Source: Nocardia sp. (lineage in GTDB: Bacteria > Actinomycetota > Actinomycetes > Mycobacteriales > Mycobacteriaceae). Taken from it: a stretch of DNA of 9,799 nt. The stretch lies in contig JABFXT010000365.1 of the NCBI GenBank assembly GCA_013361595.1, forward strand, positions 1 through 9,799. The letters run 5' to 3'. Both the position numbers and the translations under genes were made by a program. The notes beneath the pieces were generated by a model. That model was not told where the DNA came from. It did no database searches and worked only from the letters and a program-made list of their open reading frames with translations. Of the stretch, positions 1 to 5,308 are shown piece by piece (within the stretch, counting starts at the first letter, position 1; each line of letters begins with the position of its first letter).

Positions 1-114
1 GGTGCCATGAACGAAGCCGCCCTCTGGCTCGCCACCGCCCCCGGCCCCGACGCCCTCTCGGACACGCTGGCCACGTTGCGCCGGATCCTCGAAACCGTCC
101 GCACCGGGCGATAA
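1..114 (+). CDS. C-terminal fragment of a probable TetR-family regulator (5' end outside window)
   Basis: The window opens inside a reading frame that runs from base 1 to a TAA at 112-114 and gives 37 residues. The visible peptide begins GAMNEAALWLATAPGP and ends RRILETVRTGR. A G-x-x-N-E-x-x-L-W-x-A segment followed by an amphipathic helix ending in an L-x-x-x-R run is the usual last helix of TetR-type ligand-binding domains, in actinobacteria especially. No DNA-binding domain is visible because the 5' part lies outside the window, so the assignment rests on resemblance of a short tail. The gene converges on the small membrane-protein gene that ends at 209. Confidence 0.55.
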   Translation, partial: GAMNEAALWLATAPGPDALSDTLATLRRILETVRTGR

Positions 115-175
115 CCCTAGCCGCGGCCACCGCTGCCGCCACCTCCCGGAATACCGGCACCCGCCCTGACACTCC

Positions 176-197
176 GCTGATGTCGCGCTGACACAGC
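176..197. terminator. Hairpin between convergent genes
   Basis: GCTG-(A)-TGTC pairs with GACACAGC around a 5-nt loop (GCGCT), giving an 8-bp stem with one bulged A. It lies between the TAA at 114 and the stop of the minus-strand gene at 209, where a terminator serving both genes would be expected. There is no U-tract on either side, so it would be an actinobacterial-type hairpin terminator. This is inferred from position and pairing only. Confidence 0.4.
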
Positions 198-208
198 ATC
201 CGGCCTAC

Positions 209-514
209 TCACCCGGGGATCTCGTCACCTCCGCGCCGCCGCGGTCTGTCGAGATCGAGGTAGAACCGCCCACCCTTGTAGACCGCCTTGTTCGGCGCAT
301 CGTCGTCATCCGGGTCGCCGGAGTCCCCGGGATCCGGCAGTTCCGCGATCTCCTCGATGACGATCTGCGCTCGCGCCGCGCCGGGATCGAACATCTCCTG
401 AAACGGCCCGACGAACGACCCCCCGAGGCCGCGGCGCTGGGCCCGAACAGCCGCCCACCCGAACAGCACCAGCGGGCCGATGGTGACCAGCAGCACCGAT
501 AACTCCCCACCCAT
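209..514 (-). CDS. Small single-pass membrane protein with acidic cytoplasmic tail, unknown function
   Basis: The product is 101 residues. Residues 5-23 form one hydrophobic helix (SVLLVTIGPLVLFGWAAV), followed by the basic RAQRR, which suggests an outside N-terminus and a cytoplasmic tail. The tail has a segment reading GPFQEMFDPGAARAQIVIEE and then a D/P-rich acidic stretch (residues 60-73, DDDD at 69-72). It ends in a basic, proline-containing terminus. Short actinobacterial membrane proteins with a similar F-x-E-x-F-x-P-x-A-x-R-A segment exist, but I know of no function. The ATG at 512-514 is chosen because the hydrophobic helix starts just after it. The frame stays open upstream to beyond 700 and runs into the fadE25-tail remnant, and that upstream part does not look like part of this protein. 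No clear Shine-Dalgarno is visible. Confidence 0.75.
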   Translation of the reverse strand: MGGELSVLLVTIGPLVLFGWAAVRAQRRGLGGSFVGPFQEMFDPGAARAQIVIEEIAELPDPGDSGDPDDDDAPNKAVYKGGRFYLDLDRPRRRGGDEIPG

Positions 515-637
515 ACCACGAGCGTACCGACGAAATCCTTTGTTCCCCGCTGTGTACCGTCGACGAGAAGTGTCGACCGGCGGCGGCCCGAGCAACGACT
601 CCGGCCGGCCCGCCGGACAGTGCGATCCGGCAAGCTG

Positions 638-709
638 CCCCTCGAGCAGGGCGCGGGACATGACCACCCGCTGGATCTGGTTGGTGCCCTCGTAGATCTG
701 GGTGATTTT
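638..709 (-). pseudogene. Duplicated 3'-end remnant of acyl-CoA dehydrogenase (fadE25 tail)
   Basis: Read on the minus strand, this gives KITQIYEGTNQIQRVVMSRA followed by LLEG, the C-terminal 24 codons of a FadE25-type acyl-CoA dehydrogenase including the catalytic Glu of the IYEGT motif. It matches 1411-1482 of the intact gene with 3 mismatches in 72 bases: one silent (AAA/AAG) and two coding (V for M after QR, E for K in LLKG). Homology stops abruptly at both ends. Upstream of KIT the conserved FPVERMMRDA segment is missing. Downstream the copy reads GQLAG instead of a stop and stays open in frame into the membrane-protein gene at 514. It cannot encode an enzyme. It is either a scar of a duplication or one end of an insertion that targeted the fadE25 tail. 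Confidence 0.85.
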
Positions 710-867
710 CCGGCGTTTCCGGCCACCTGGCGAAACACGCCCGAATAACGCTCCGAACCGGGCAGGAACATTTTGGAGTTCTGCCCAGCTCTTCGGCGTT
801 TCGGGAACCTCACGGCCTGGTGACGGCCCGAGTCTTCGATGGAATGGCCCTGCTGGGTGCTGGTTGC

Positions 868-886
868 GCGCGGCCGAAGGTCGCGC
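868..886 (-). terminator. GC-rich hairpin downstream of the Imm7 gene
   Basis: GCGCGGCC and GGTCGCGC pair as 8 bp around a GAA loop on the plus strand (one G-T wobble, which becomes an A-C mismatch in minus-strand RNA). It sits about 47 bases downstream of the Imm7 stop at 933. It could end that transcript, but there is no U-tract and the evidence is position and pairing only. Confidence 0.3.
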
Positions 887-932
887 AGGAGCCGCGAGTC
901 ACTCTATATCGCTGGGAGTGTGTCTATCTGAG

Positions 933-1346
933 CTACAGGTAGGGGTCCTCGAGTGTCGGTATGACCGGGGAGAGCAGCGGCTCGAGGTGCTCTGTCACCG
1001 TGCCGCGCACCATTCGATATACGCGAAAGTCCGCGAAGAACTCATCTTCGTAGTCGTGAACGTGGAGTAGGCCATACGAGCCTGGCGCAAGTCCACCGAT
1101 CCTGTGAAAAAGCTCGATGACCTTGGCGCCCCAGGCGCCTGCATGATTGGGATTTCCCCCCATGTGAAGGTAGTACTCCCCGTTCATCGCCTGAAGATCC
1201 ATGAGCGCATACCCGGACACTTCGGCCACTGCGGCCCGGATTTCGTCCAGGCGAAGCGGAGGCTCGTCCTCAACAGCCGTCGCTGTCGAACGCAATGAGA
1301 TCCAGCCGTGGTACTCGAACACCACGAGATCGTATCGGCGCCGCAC
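933..1346 (-). CDS. Imm7 family immunity protein (orphan antitoxin of a polymorphic toxin system)
   Basis: The product is up to 137 residues. It carries the layout I associate with Immunity protein 7 (Pfam PF15585): an N-terminal EYHGWISLRS (residues 11-20), a central NGEYYLHMGGNPNH (55-68), PGSYGLLHVHDYEDE (88-102), FRVYRMVRG (107-115), and the terminal LSPVIPTLED (125-134). Imm7 proteins neutralise effector toxin domains in contact-dependent or secreted polymorphic toxin systems. They act in the cytoplasm and are usually encoded directly downstream of the toxin. Here the gene upstream is fadE25, not a toxin, so the immunity gene appears orphaned. The coordinates use the outermost GTG at 1346. 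In-frame GTGs at 1325 and 1322 would give the shorter N-terminus typical of the family and may be the true start. No clear Shine-Dalgarno is seen. Many codons end in A or T (AAT CCC AAT CAT GCA; GTA TAT CGA ATG), unlike the neighbouring genes, which suggests acquisition by transfer. Confidence 0.85.
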   Translation of the reverse strand: MRRRYDLVVFEYHGWISLRSTATAVEDEPPLRLDEIRAAVAEVSGYALMDLQAMNGEYYLHMGGNPNHAGAWGAKVIELFHRIGGLAPGSYGLLHVHDYEDEFFADFRVYRMVRGTVTEHLEPLLSPVIPTLEDPYL

Positions 1347-1390
1347 GGCCTGGCGGCGGCCTGAGAGTGATTCCCAGGCCGCCGGCCGGG

Positions 1391-1405
1391 CCCCGCGCTC
1401 CGGGG
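1391..1405 (-). terminator. Short GC hairpin just after the fadE25 stop
   Basis: CCCCG (1391-1395) pairs with CGGGG (1401-1405) around a 5-nt loop, beginning two bases past the fadE25 TAA. A second small GGCC/GGCC stem follows at 1377-1387. Position fits termination of the fadE25 transcript before the Imm7 gene, but the stem is short and lacks a U-tract. Confidence 0.3.
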
Positions 1406-1407
1406 AA

Positions 1408-2568
1408 TTACCCCTTGAGCAGGGCGCGGGACATGACCATCCGCTGGATCTGGTTGGTGCCCTCGTAGATCTGGGTGATCTTGGCGTCGCGCATCATCCG
1501 CTCCACCGGGAAATCGGTGGTGTAGCCCGCGCCGCCGAAGAGTTGCACCGCGTTCGTGGTGACCTCCATCGCCACATCGGAGGCGAAGCATTTGGCGGCG
1601 GCGGAGATGAAGCCGAGGTTCGGTTCACCGCGTTCGGCACGGGCGGCCGAGGTGTACACCATCAGCCGGGCCGCTTCGATCTTCATGGCCATATCGGCCA
1701 GCATGAACTGGGTGTTCTGGAAATCGGCGATGGATTTGCCGAACTGTTTGCGGTCCTTGGTGTAGGCCAGCGCGGCGTCCAGGGCACCCTGGGCCAGGCC
1801 GACGGCCTGCGCGCCGATGGTGGGGCGGGTGTGGTCGAGGGTCTGCAGGGCGGTCTTGAAACCGGTGCCGGGTTCGCCGACGATGCGGTCGCCGGGAACC
1901 TTGCAGTTCTCGAAGTACAGTTCGGCGGTCGGGGAACCCTTGATGCCGAGCTTGTGTTCGAGCGGGCCGACCACGAAACCCTCGTCGTCGGAGTGCACCA
2001 AGAATGCGGAGATACCGGTGGCGCCCTTGTCGGCGTCGGTCACGGCCATGACGGTGTACCAGGAGGACTTGCCGCCGTTGGTGATCCAGCACTTGGAACC
2101 GTTGAGGATCCAGTCGTCGCCCTCCTGCCGGGCGCGGGTGCGCATACTGCCCGCGTCGGAACCGGCTTCACGCTCGGAGAGCGCATAGGAGGCCATCTCA
2201 CCGGCGACGATATCGGCGAGCACTTTCTGCTTGAGCTCTTCGGAGCCGTTGAGGATCATGCCCATGGTGCCGAGTTTGTTCACGGCCGGGATCAGCGAAG
2301 AGGAACCGCAGACGCGGGCCACCTCTTCGATGACGATGCAGGTCGCCACCGAATCGGCGCCCTGGCCGCCGTAGGCCTCGGGGACGTGGACAGCATTGAA
2401 ACCGGCGGCGTTGAGAGCGCTGAGGGCTTCCTCGGGGAACCGGGCGTGCTCATCGACGTCCTTGGCGTGCGGGGCGATCTCCTTCTCGCACAGGGCGCGG
2501 ATGGCCGAACGCAGCTCATCGTGGAAGTCCGCCAGCTTGAACAGATCGAAATCCGGGTTTCCCGCCAT
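1408..2568 (-). CDS. fadE25: Acyl-CoA dehydrogenase, FadE25 type
   Basis: The product is 386 residues, full length for this family. It is a soluble, FAD-dependent enzyme that oxidises acyl-CoA to trans-2-enoyl-CoA in the first step of beta-oxidation, passing electrons to electron-transfer flavoprotein. Family marks are YALSEREAGSD (128-138), WITNGGKS (161-168), DRKQFG (272-277), a QLFGGAGYTTDFPVER segment, and IYEGTNQIQR, in which the Glu at residue 369 is the expected catalytic base. The sequence closely follows the M. tuberculosis FadE25 protein as I remember it, and the position beside purE-purK agrees. The ATG at 2566-2568 is chosen because AGGAG lies 8 bases upstream; the frame is open 15 codons further, but that part holds the ribosome binding site. 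The promoter region carries a paired near-palindrome, suggesting control by the TetR protein encoded just upstream. Its 3' end is duplicated at 638-709. Confidence 0.96.
   Translation of the reverse strand: MAGNPDFDLFKLADFHDELRSAIRALCEKEIAPHAKDVDEHARFPEEALSALNAAGFNAVHVPEAYGGQGADSVATCIVIEEVARVCGSSSLIPAVNKLGTMGMILNGSEELKQKVLADIVAGEMASYALSEREAGSDAGSMRTRARQEGDDWILNGSKCWITNGGKSSWYTVMAVTDADKGATGISAFLVHSDDEGFVVGPLEHKLGIKGSPTAELYFENCKVPGDRIVGEPGTGFKTALQTLDHTRPTIGAQAVGLAQGALDAALAYTKDRKQFGKSIADFQNTQFMLADMAMKIEAARLMVYTSAARAERGEPNLGFISAAAKCFASDVAMEVTTNAVQLFGGAGYTTDFPVERMMRDAKITQIYEGTNQIQRMVMSRALLKG
1411..1482 (-). repeat. Direct repeat copy B: 3' coding end of intact fadE25
   Basis: These 72 bases match 638-709 in the same orientation at 69 of 72 positions, with an offset of 773 bp. 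They cover the last 24 sense codons of fadE25, up to but not including its TAA at 1408-1410. The two copies bracket the 701-bp segment that contains the Imm7 gene, which is the arrangement of attachment-site-like repeats or a recombination scar. Confidence 0.85.
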
Positions 2569-2576
2569 TGGGTTCA

Positions 2577-2581
2577 CTCCT
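2577..2581 (-). promoter_or_regulatory. Shine-Dalgarno of fadE25
   Basis: AGGAG on the minus strand is spaced 8 bases from the ATG at 2568. It fixes the start there rather than at the upstream ATG at 2613, for which no such site is visible. It is the clearest ribosome binding site in the window. Confidence 0.75.
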
Positions 2582-2608
2582 GTTGCGTACGGGTTGGTGC
2601 CAATATTC

Positions 2609-2622
2609 GGCACTCAGTGTCA
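2609..2622. promoter_or_regulatory. Near-palindromic operator, copy 1 (promoter-proximal)
   Basis: GGCACTCAGTGTCA contains CACT-C-AGTG, an odd-centred palindrome extended by G-x on one side and x-C on the other. An identical 14-mer lies at 2675-2688, 66 bp away. This copy begins about 12 bases downstream of the TATACT -10 element, so bound protein would cover the start of transcription. Size and symmetry suit a TetR-type dimer, and a TetR gene ends next to the second copy. Confidence 0.65.
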
Positions 2623-2634
2623 AGTCTTCGGCCC

Positions 2635-2640
2635 AGTATA
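2635..2640 (-). promoter_or_regulatory. Probable -10 element of the fadE25 promoter
   Basis: TATACT on the minus strand matches the sigma-A -10 consensus at five of six positions and lies between the two operator copies, about 66 bases upstream of the fadE25 ATG. No good -35 hexamer is seen at 16-18 bases spacing. Transcription would start near 2628, giving a leader of about 60 nt that contains operator copy 1. Confidence 0.55.
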
Positions 2641-2674
2641 CCGCGTGCTATCCCGTGATCGCTCGCCACATCCT

Positions 2675-2688
2675 GGCACTCAGTGTCA
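2675..2688. promoter_or_regulatory. Near-palindromic operator, copy 2 (upstream, overlaps TetR stop)
   Basis: This is an exact copy of the 14-mer at 2609-2622, in the same orientation. It lies 34 bases upstream of the TATACT element, around -45 to -60. Its last three bases are the complement of the TGA stop of the TetR gene. Two sites 66 bp apart on either side of one promoter suggest cooperative binding, a short loop, or double repression. Confidence 0.65.
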
Positions 2689-3390
2689 GTCGGACGGTGC
2701 TTCTGCCAAACTACCCAGGCGCTGCCGCAGCAGTTCGGCGACATGCCGGGCGGGTAGATCACGGCGGAATACGGCGAGCACCAGATCGTCCTCGCCGCCG
2801 GGACGACGGCCACCCCGGGGGATCTCGCTCAGCGCGGTCCGCAGATCGGCGGGGCCGGCGGCCGATTCGCCACGAATCATCCGGCGCAGCAGATAGTTGT
2901 GCGTCGCGGTCACCGCGGCCGCGAACTGGACCCGCGCCAGATCGGGAGAATCGGGCAGCCGCTCACGCAGGTAGTCGGTGAACAGGCGCTCGTACCGGAA
3001 GACAGTGACGATCTCCCGGTCACGTAGTGCCGGAACCCGGCGCACCACGCGGTACCGCCGGTCGGCGATATCGCGCCAGCGGGTGAACCGCTCGAAGACG
3101 CCGACCGCGGCCTCACAGACCGCGTCCCACGGGTCGATCTGCGTCTGCTGCAGGTATTCCTGCGCGGCAGCCAGCTGGGCCTCGTGGTCGGCGAAGATCA
3201 CATCTTCCTTGGACCGGAACTGCCGGAAGAACGTCCGCCGCGATATCCCGGCCGCCTCGGCTATCTCGTCCACCGAGGTCGCCTCGTAGCCCTGGTCCGC
3301 GAACAAGCGCAACGCCTCGTCCACGACACCGAGCCGGAAACGGACGAGCTCGGCGCCGCCGACTCGGCGGGCGGTTTCCTCGTTGTCCAT
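2686..3390 (-). CDS. TetR/AcrR-family transcriptional regulator
   Basis: The product is 234 residues, slightly long for the family because of its C-terminal tail. The N-terminal DNA-binding domain spans about residues 18-66. It starts with the ALRLFADQGYEATSVDEIAE segment (26-45), and the helix-turn-helix continues as AAGISRRTFFRQFRSKEDV (46-64). The rest is helical ligand-binding domain with no similarity I can name. The start is the ATG at 3388-3390; only a weak GGTGG precedes it. The gene begins 33 bases after the P450 stop and ends 117 bases before the fadE25 ATG, all on one strand, so it may be co-transcribed with the P450. The paired near-palindrome around the fadE25 promoter makes fadE25 its most likely target. 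No copy of that motif is seen before the P450 or before this gene, so self-control through it is not evident. A fatty acyl-CoA ligand is a guess. Confidence 0.92.
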   Translation of the reverse strand: MDNEETARRVGGAELVRFRLGVVDEALRLFADQGYEATSVDEIAEAAGISRRTFFRQFRSKEDVIFADHEAQLAAAQEYLQQTQIDPWDAVCEAAVGVFERFTRWRDIADRRYRVVRRVPALRDREIVTVFRYERLFTDYLRERLPDSPDLARVQFAAAVTATHNYLLRRMIRGESAAGPADLRTALSEIPRGGRRPGGEDDLVLAVFRRDLPARHVAELLRQRLGSLAEAPSD

Positions 3391-3423
3391 GGCGCCACCG
3401 TAGCGAGCGGCCCCGCACCGCCC

Positions 3424-4704
3424 TCAGAGTCGTCCGTCGAGCGCGATATGGAGATCGGCTCCGCTGAACAGCAGATCGGCACCCCGACGCGGCGGCGGGC
3501 CGACCTCGACCGGCCGTGCGCCGGGAGCGAGCAGGTACAGCTGGCGCAGAAAGACCTCGACCGCGAGCGTGGCGAGTTGTTTCCCGGGGCAGATATGCGC
3601 GCCGAAACCGAATGTCAGCGGTAGCTTCCCGCCCCGTCGCAGATCCAGGCAGTCCGGGAAAGCCGCCGGATCGCGATTGGCCGCCGCGAACATGACCAAT
3701 ACCGGCCCCGCCGGCAGCTCCGCCCCGCTGGTCAGCGTGAGCGGTCGCCGGATCCGTCGCTTCCAGGCCACCAGCCCCGGGTCCAATTGCAGCACTTTGA
3801 CAGCCACCTCGGTCGCGGTCCGCGGTTCGGCCAGCAGCCGCCACCATTCCCGACTCGGATCGGCCAGGAGCCGGACGGCCCCCTGCTGGATACTGCCGCT
3901 CACGGTGTGTACCCCGGCCGCGAGCGAATTCGCCACAGCCGATACCGCCACCCGGCGCGGGATCCCCGCATCACGCAGCCGGGTCGCGAACCCGGCCGCA
4001 TCGCTGCGCAGACCATGATCGACGGCACGGCCGCTCACAGTGAACAACTGCCCCAGCGCGGCCACCGCGCCGGCCAGTTCCCGGCCCCGCATCGATCGGC
4101 CCAGCAGTCCCGACTGCGCACCGCTCCACACCGCGACCCGCGACCATTCGCCGGGAGACAGCCCCACCGCGGAACCGGTCACCCGGGTGGCGTAGGCGAT
4201 GGACAGTGCGGTGACATCCAGATCCGCACCGGACGGTGCGGTGGTGGCGAGGGCGGCGTGGAAATGCTCCGTCAGCGCCGCGATATGCCGCGGCCGGTCG
4301 GCGGCCCGGATCGTGAAATGGCCGGATTGTCCGGCCATGGTGTTCCACACCCGGTCGTGCAAGGGCCCATCGGTCAGATCGGCGGTGGCCTTCGCGGGCA
4401 ACGGGACCAGATGCCGGAACAGATGTGGAAGCGCTCGCGGAGTCGCGGCGATTCGTGGATAACCGACCAGCGGCTCCAGTGAATTGTCCCGGGATATCTC
4501 CGGTCTCCCGGCGGCGAGCACCTCTCGCACGTCGTCGTATTTCCAGATCATCCGCAGACCCGACCGGTGCGGATAGGAGCGCTGCGGCCATTCGTGCAGC
4601 AGCCGGTAGCGCTCATCGCGTTCGGTGAACGACGCCTCGTTCGCGGTCACCCGGTCGAAGGGAAACTCCGCCACCGGAACCGCCTGACTGTCGAGCCTGT
4701 ACAC
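3424..4704 (-). CDS. Cytochrome P450 with atypical K-helix (KVLQ in place of ExxR)
   Basis: The product is 426 residues, soluble and without a membrane anchor, like bacterial class I P450s. The heme-binding loop FGFGAHICPG (365-374) supplies Cys372 as the iron ligand. The I-helix motif AGVHT (263-267) provides the acid-alcohol pair region. NRDPAAFPD is present in the usual place before the heme loop. The K-helix aligns as KVLQLDPGL (from 303), so the normally near-invariant ExxR is K303-V-L-Q306; both conserved residues are replaced. Spacing from this point to the heme Cys (69 residues) is the usual one, so this is not a misalignment. The substrate is unknown. The start is the GTG at 4702-4704, preceded 7 bases upstream by TACGAT, consistent with a leaderless transcript. 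The frame stays open further upstream only as a shadow of purE. A strong hairpin separates it from purE. It may form an operon with the TetR gene 33 bases downstream. Confidence 0.9.
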   Translation of the reverse strand: MYRLDSQAVPVAEFPFDRVTANEASFTERDERYRLLHEWPQRSYPHRSGLRMIWKYDDVREVLAAGRPEISRDNSLEPLVGYPRIAATPRALPHLFRHLVPLPAKATADLTDGPLHDRVWNTMAGQSGHFTIRAADRPRHIAALTEHFHAALATTAPSGADLDVTALSIAYATRVTGSAVGLSPGEWSRVAVWSGAQSGLLGRSMRGRELAGAVAALGQLFTVSGRAVDHGLRSDAAGFATRLRDAGIPRRVAVSAVANSLAAGVHTVSGSIQQGAVRLLADPSREWWRLLAEPRTATEVAVKVLQLDPGLVAWKRRIRRPLTLTSGAELPAGPVLVMFAAANRDPAAFPDCLDLRRGGKLPLTFGFGAHICPGKQLATLAVEVFLRQLYLLAPGARPVEVGPPPRRGADLLFSGADLHIALDGRL

Positions 4705-4711
4705 CGGCAGG

Positions 4712-4717
4712 ATCGTA
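4712..4717 (-). promoter_or_regulatory. Probable -10 element of the P450 gene (leaderless)
   Basis: TACGAT on the minus strand fits TANNNT and lies 7 bases upstream of the chosen GTG, so transcription would begin at or next to the start codon. It also lies downstream of the purE hairpin, consistent with a separate transcript. Confidence 0.5.
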
Positions 4718-4737
4718 GGCCGTGCGGGGGTGCCCCA

Positions 4738-4775
4738 CTTCCCGGGAACGGTGAGGCAGAAACCGTCCCGGGAAG
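4738..4775 (-). terminator. Strong inverted repeat after purE
   Basis: CTTCCCGGGAACGGT (4738-4752) pairs with ACCGTCCCGGGAAG (4762-4775) as a 14-bp stem with one bulged base and a 9-nt loop. It starts 5 bases after the purE stop codon in the direction of transcription. It is the strongest hairpin in the window and the expected end of the purK-purE transcript. No U-tract follows, as is common for actinobacterial hairpin terminators. Confidence 0.7.
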
Positions 4776-4780
4776 CCCGG

Positions 4781-5308
4781 TCAGCCCAGCAGGCGGGCGC
4801 GCAACGCCTCGTCCTTCTCCAGCACCATCGTCTCCAGACCGGCCTGGAACTGTTCCATCCGTTCGCGCAGCGCCGGATTCTGCGCGCCCAGGATCCGGGC
4901 GGCCAGCAGGCCCGCGTTCCGGGCACCGCCGATCGACACCGTCGCCACCGGCACCCCGGCGGGCATCTGGACGATCGAGAGCAGCGAATCCATCCCGTCC
5001 AGGTACTTCAACGGCACCGGTACCCCGACCACCGGCAGCGGGGTCGCCGAGGCGACCATACCGGGCAGGTGCGCGGCACCCCCGGCACCCGCGATGAGCA
5101 CTTGGATGCCCCGCCCGGCGGCGGCGCGGGCGTAGTCGAGCATGCGCTGCGGAGTCCGGTGCGCGGACACCACACCCACCTCGAACCGGATCCCGAACTC
5201 GGCCAGCGCCTCGGCGGCCGCCTCCATGGTGGGCCAGTCCGAATCACTGCCCATGATCACCCCGACCGCCGGGGAGCCCGGAACACTGCCTTCCACCACG
5301 TCACTCAT
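4781..5308 (-). CDS. purE: N5-carboxyaminoimidazole ribonucleotide mutase (PurE, class I)
   Basis: The product is 175 residues, normal for the class. The enzyme moves the carboxyl group of N5-CAIR to carbon 4, giving CAIR for de novo purine synthesis in the cytoplasm. Conserved marks are [13 protein letters not shown] (16-28), the active-site SAHRTP with His50 (48-53), the glycine-rich [12 protein letters not shown], and [22 protein letters not shown]. The start is the ATG at 5306-5308: it overlaps the purK stop by 8 bases (ATGAGTGA), a translationally coupled arrangement typical of purK-purE. A longer frame to 5395 exists only inside purK. The gene ends at a TGA at 4781, followed at once by a strong hairpin. 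Confidence 0.97.
   Translation of the reverse strand: MSDVVEGSVPGSPAVGVIMGSDSDWPTMEAAAEALAEFGIRFEVGVVSAHRTPQRMLDYARAAAGRGIQVLIAGAGGAAHLPGMVASATPLPVVGVPVPLKYLDGMDSLLSIVQMPAGVPVATVSIGGARNAGLLAARILGAQNPALRERMEQFQAGLETMVLEKDEALRARLLG

Larger units (their letters stand above)
515..932. other. Gene-poor stretch holding a fadE25 tail remnant and decayed sequence
   Basis: No intact gene can be supported over these 418 bases. They contain the 72-bp fadE25 3'-end copy (638-709), about 200 bases that I cannot assign (710-932), and a GC-rich hairpin downstream of the Imm7 gene. On the minus strand, bases 700-813 can be read as a protein-like peptide (MFLPGSERYSGVFRQVAGN), but this frame is broken relative to the fadE25 remnant that follows and matches nothing I recognise. 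Composition is less GC-biased than in the neighbouring metabolic genes, which fits acquired or decaying DNA. Confidence 0.6.

Noticed and set aside
150..200. Two CTGACAC direct repeats at about 166-172 and 188-194
   Set aside because: They are too short to be meaningful. The second is part of the hairpin at 176-197, and no similarity to the fadE25 operator beyond GACAC is seen.
205..813. A 202-codon minus-strand frame overlapping the small membrane protein
   Set aside because: It is R/S/G-rich shadow sequence in a different frame from the membrane protein and crosses the fadE25 remnant out of frame.
1201..2658. A 485-codon open frame on the plus strand opposite fadE25
   Set aside because: It is the GC-skewed antisense shadow of fadE25, whose frame gives a near full-length match to acyl-CoA dehydrogenases. 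The plus-strand peptide is low-complexity G/H/A/V with no domain.
4705..4926. Upstream extension of the P450 frame to 4926
   Set aside because: It overlaps purE in another frame, gives a W/R/C-rich peptide, and crosses the purE terminator hairpin. P450 similarity begins after 4704.
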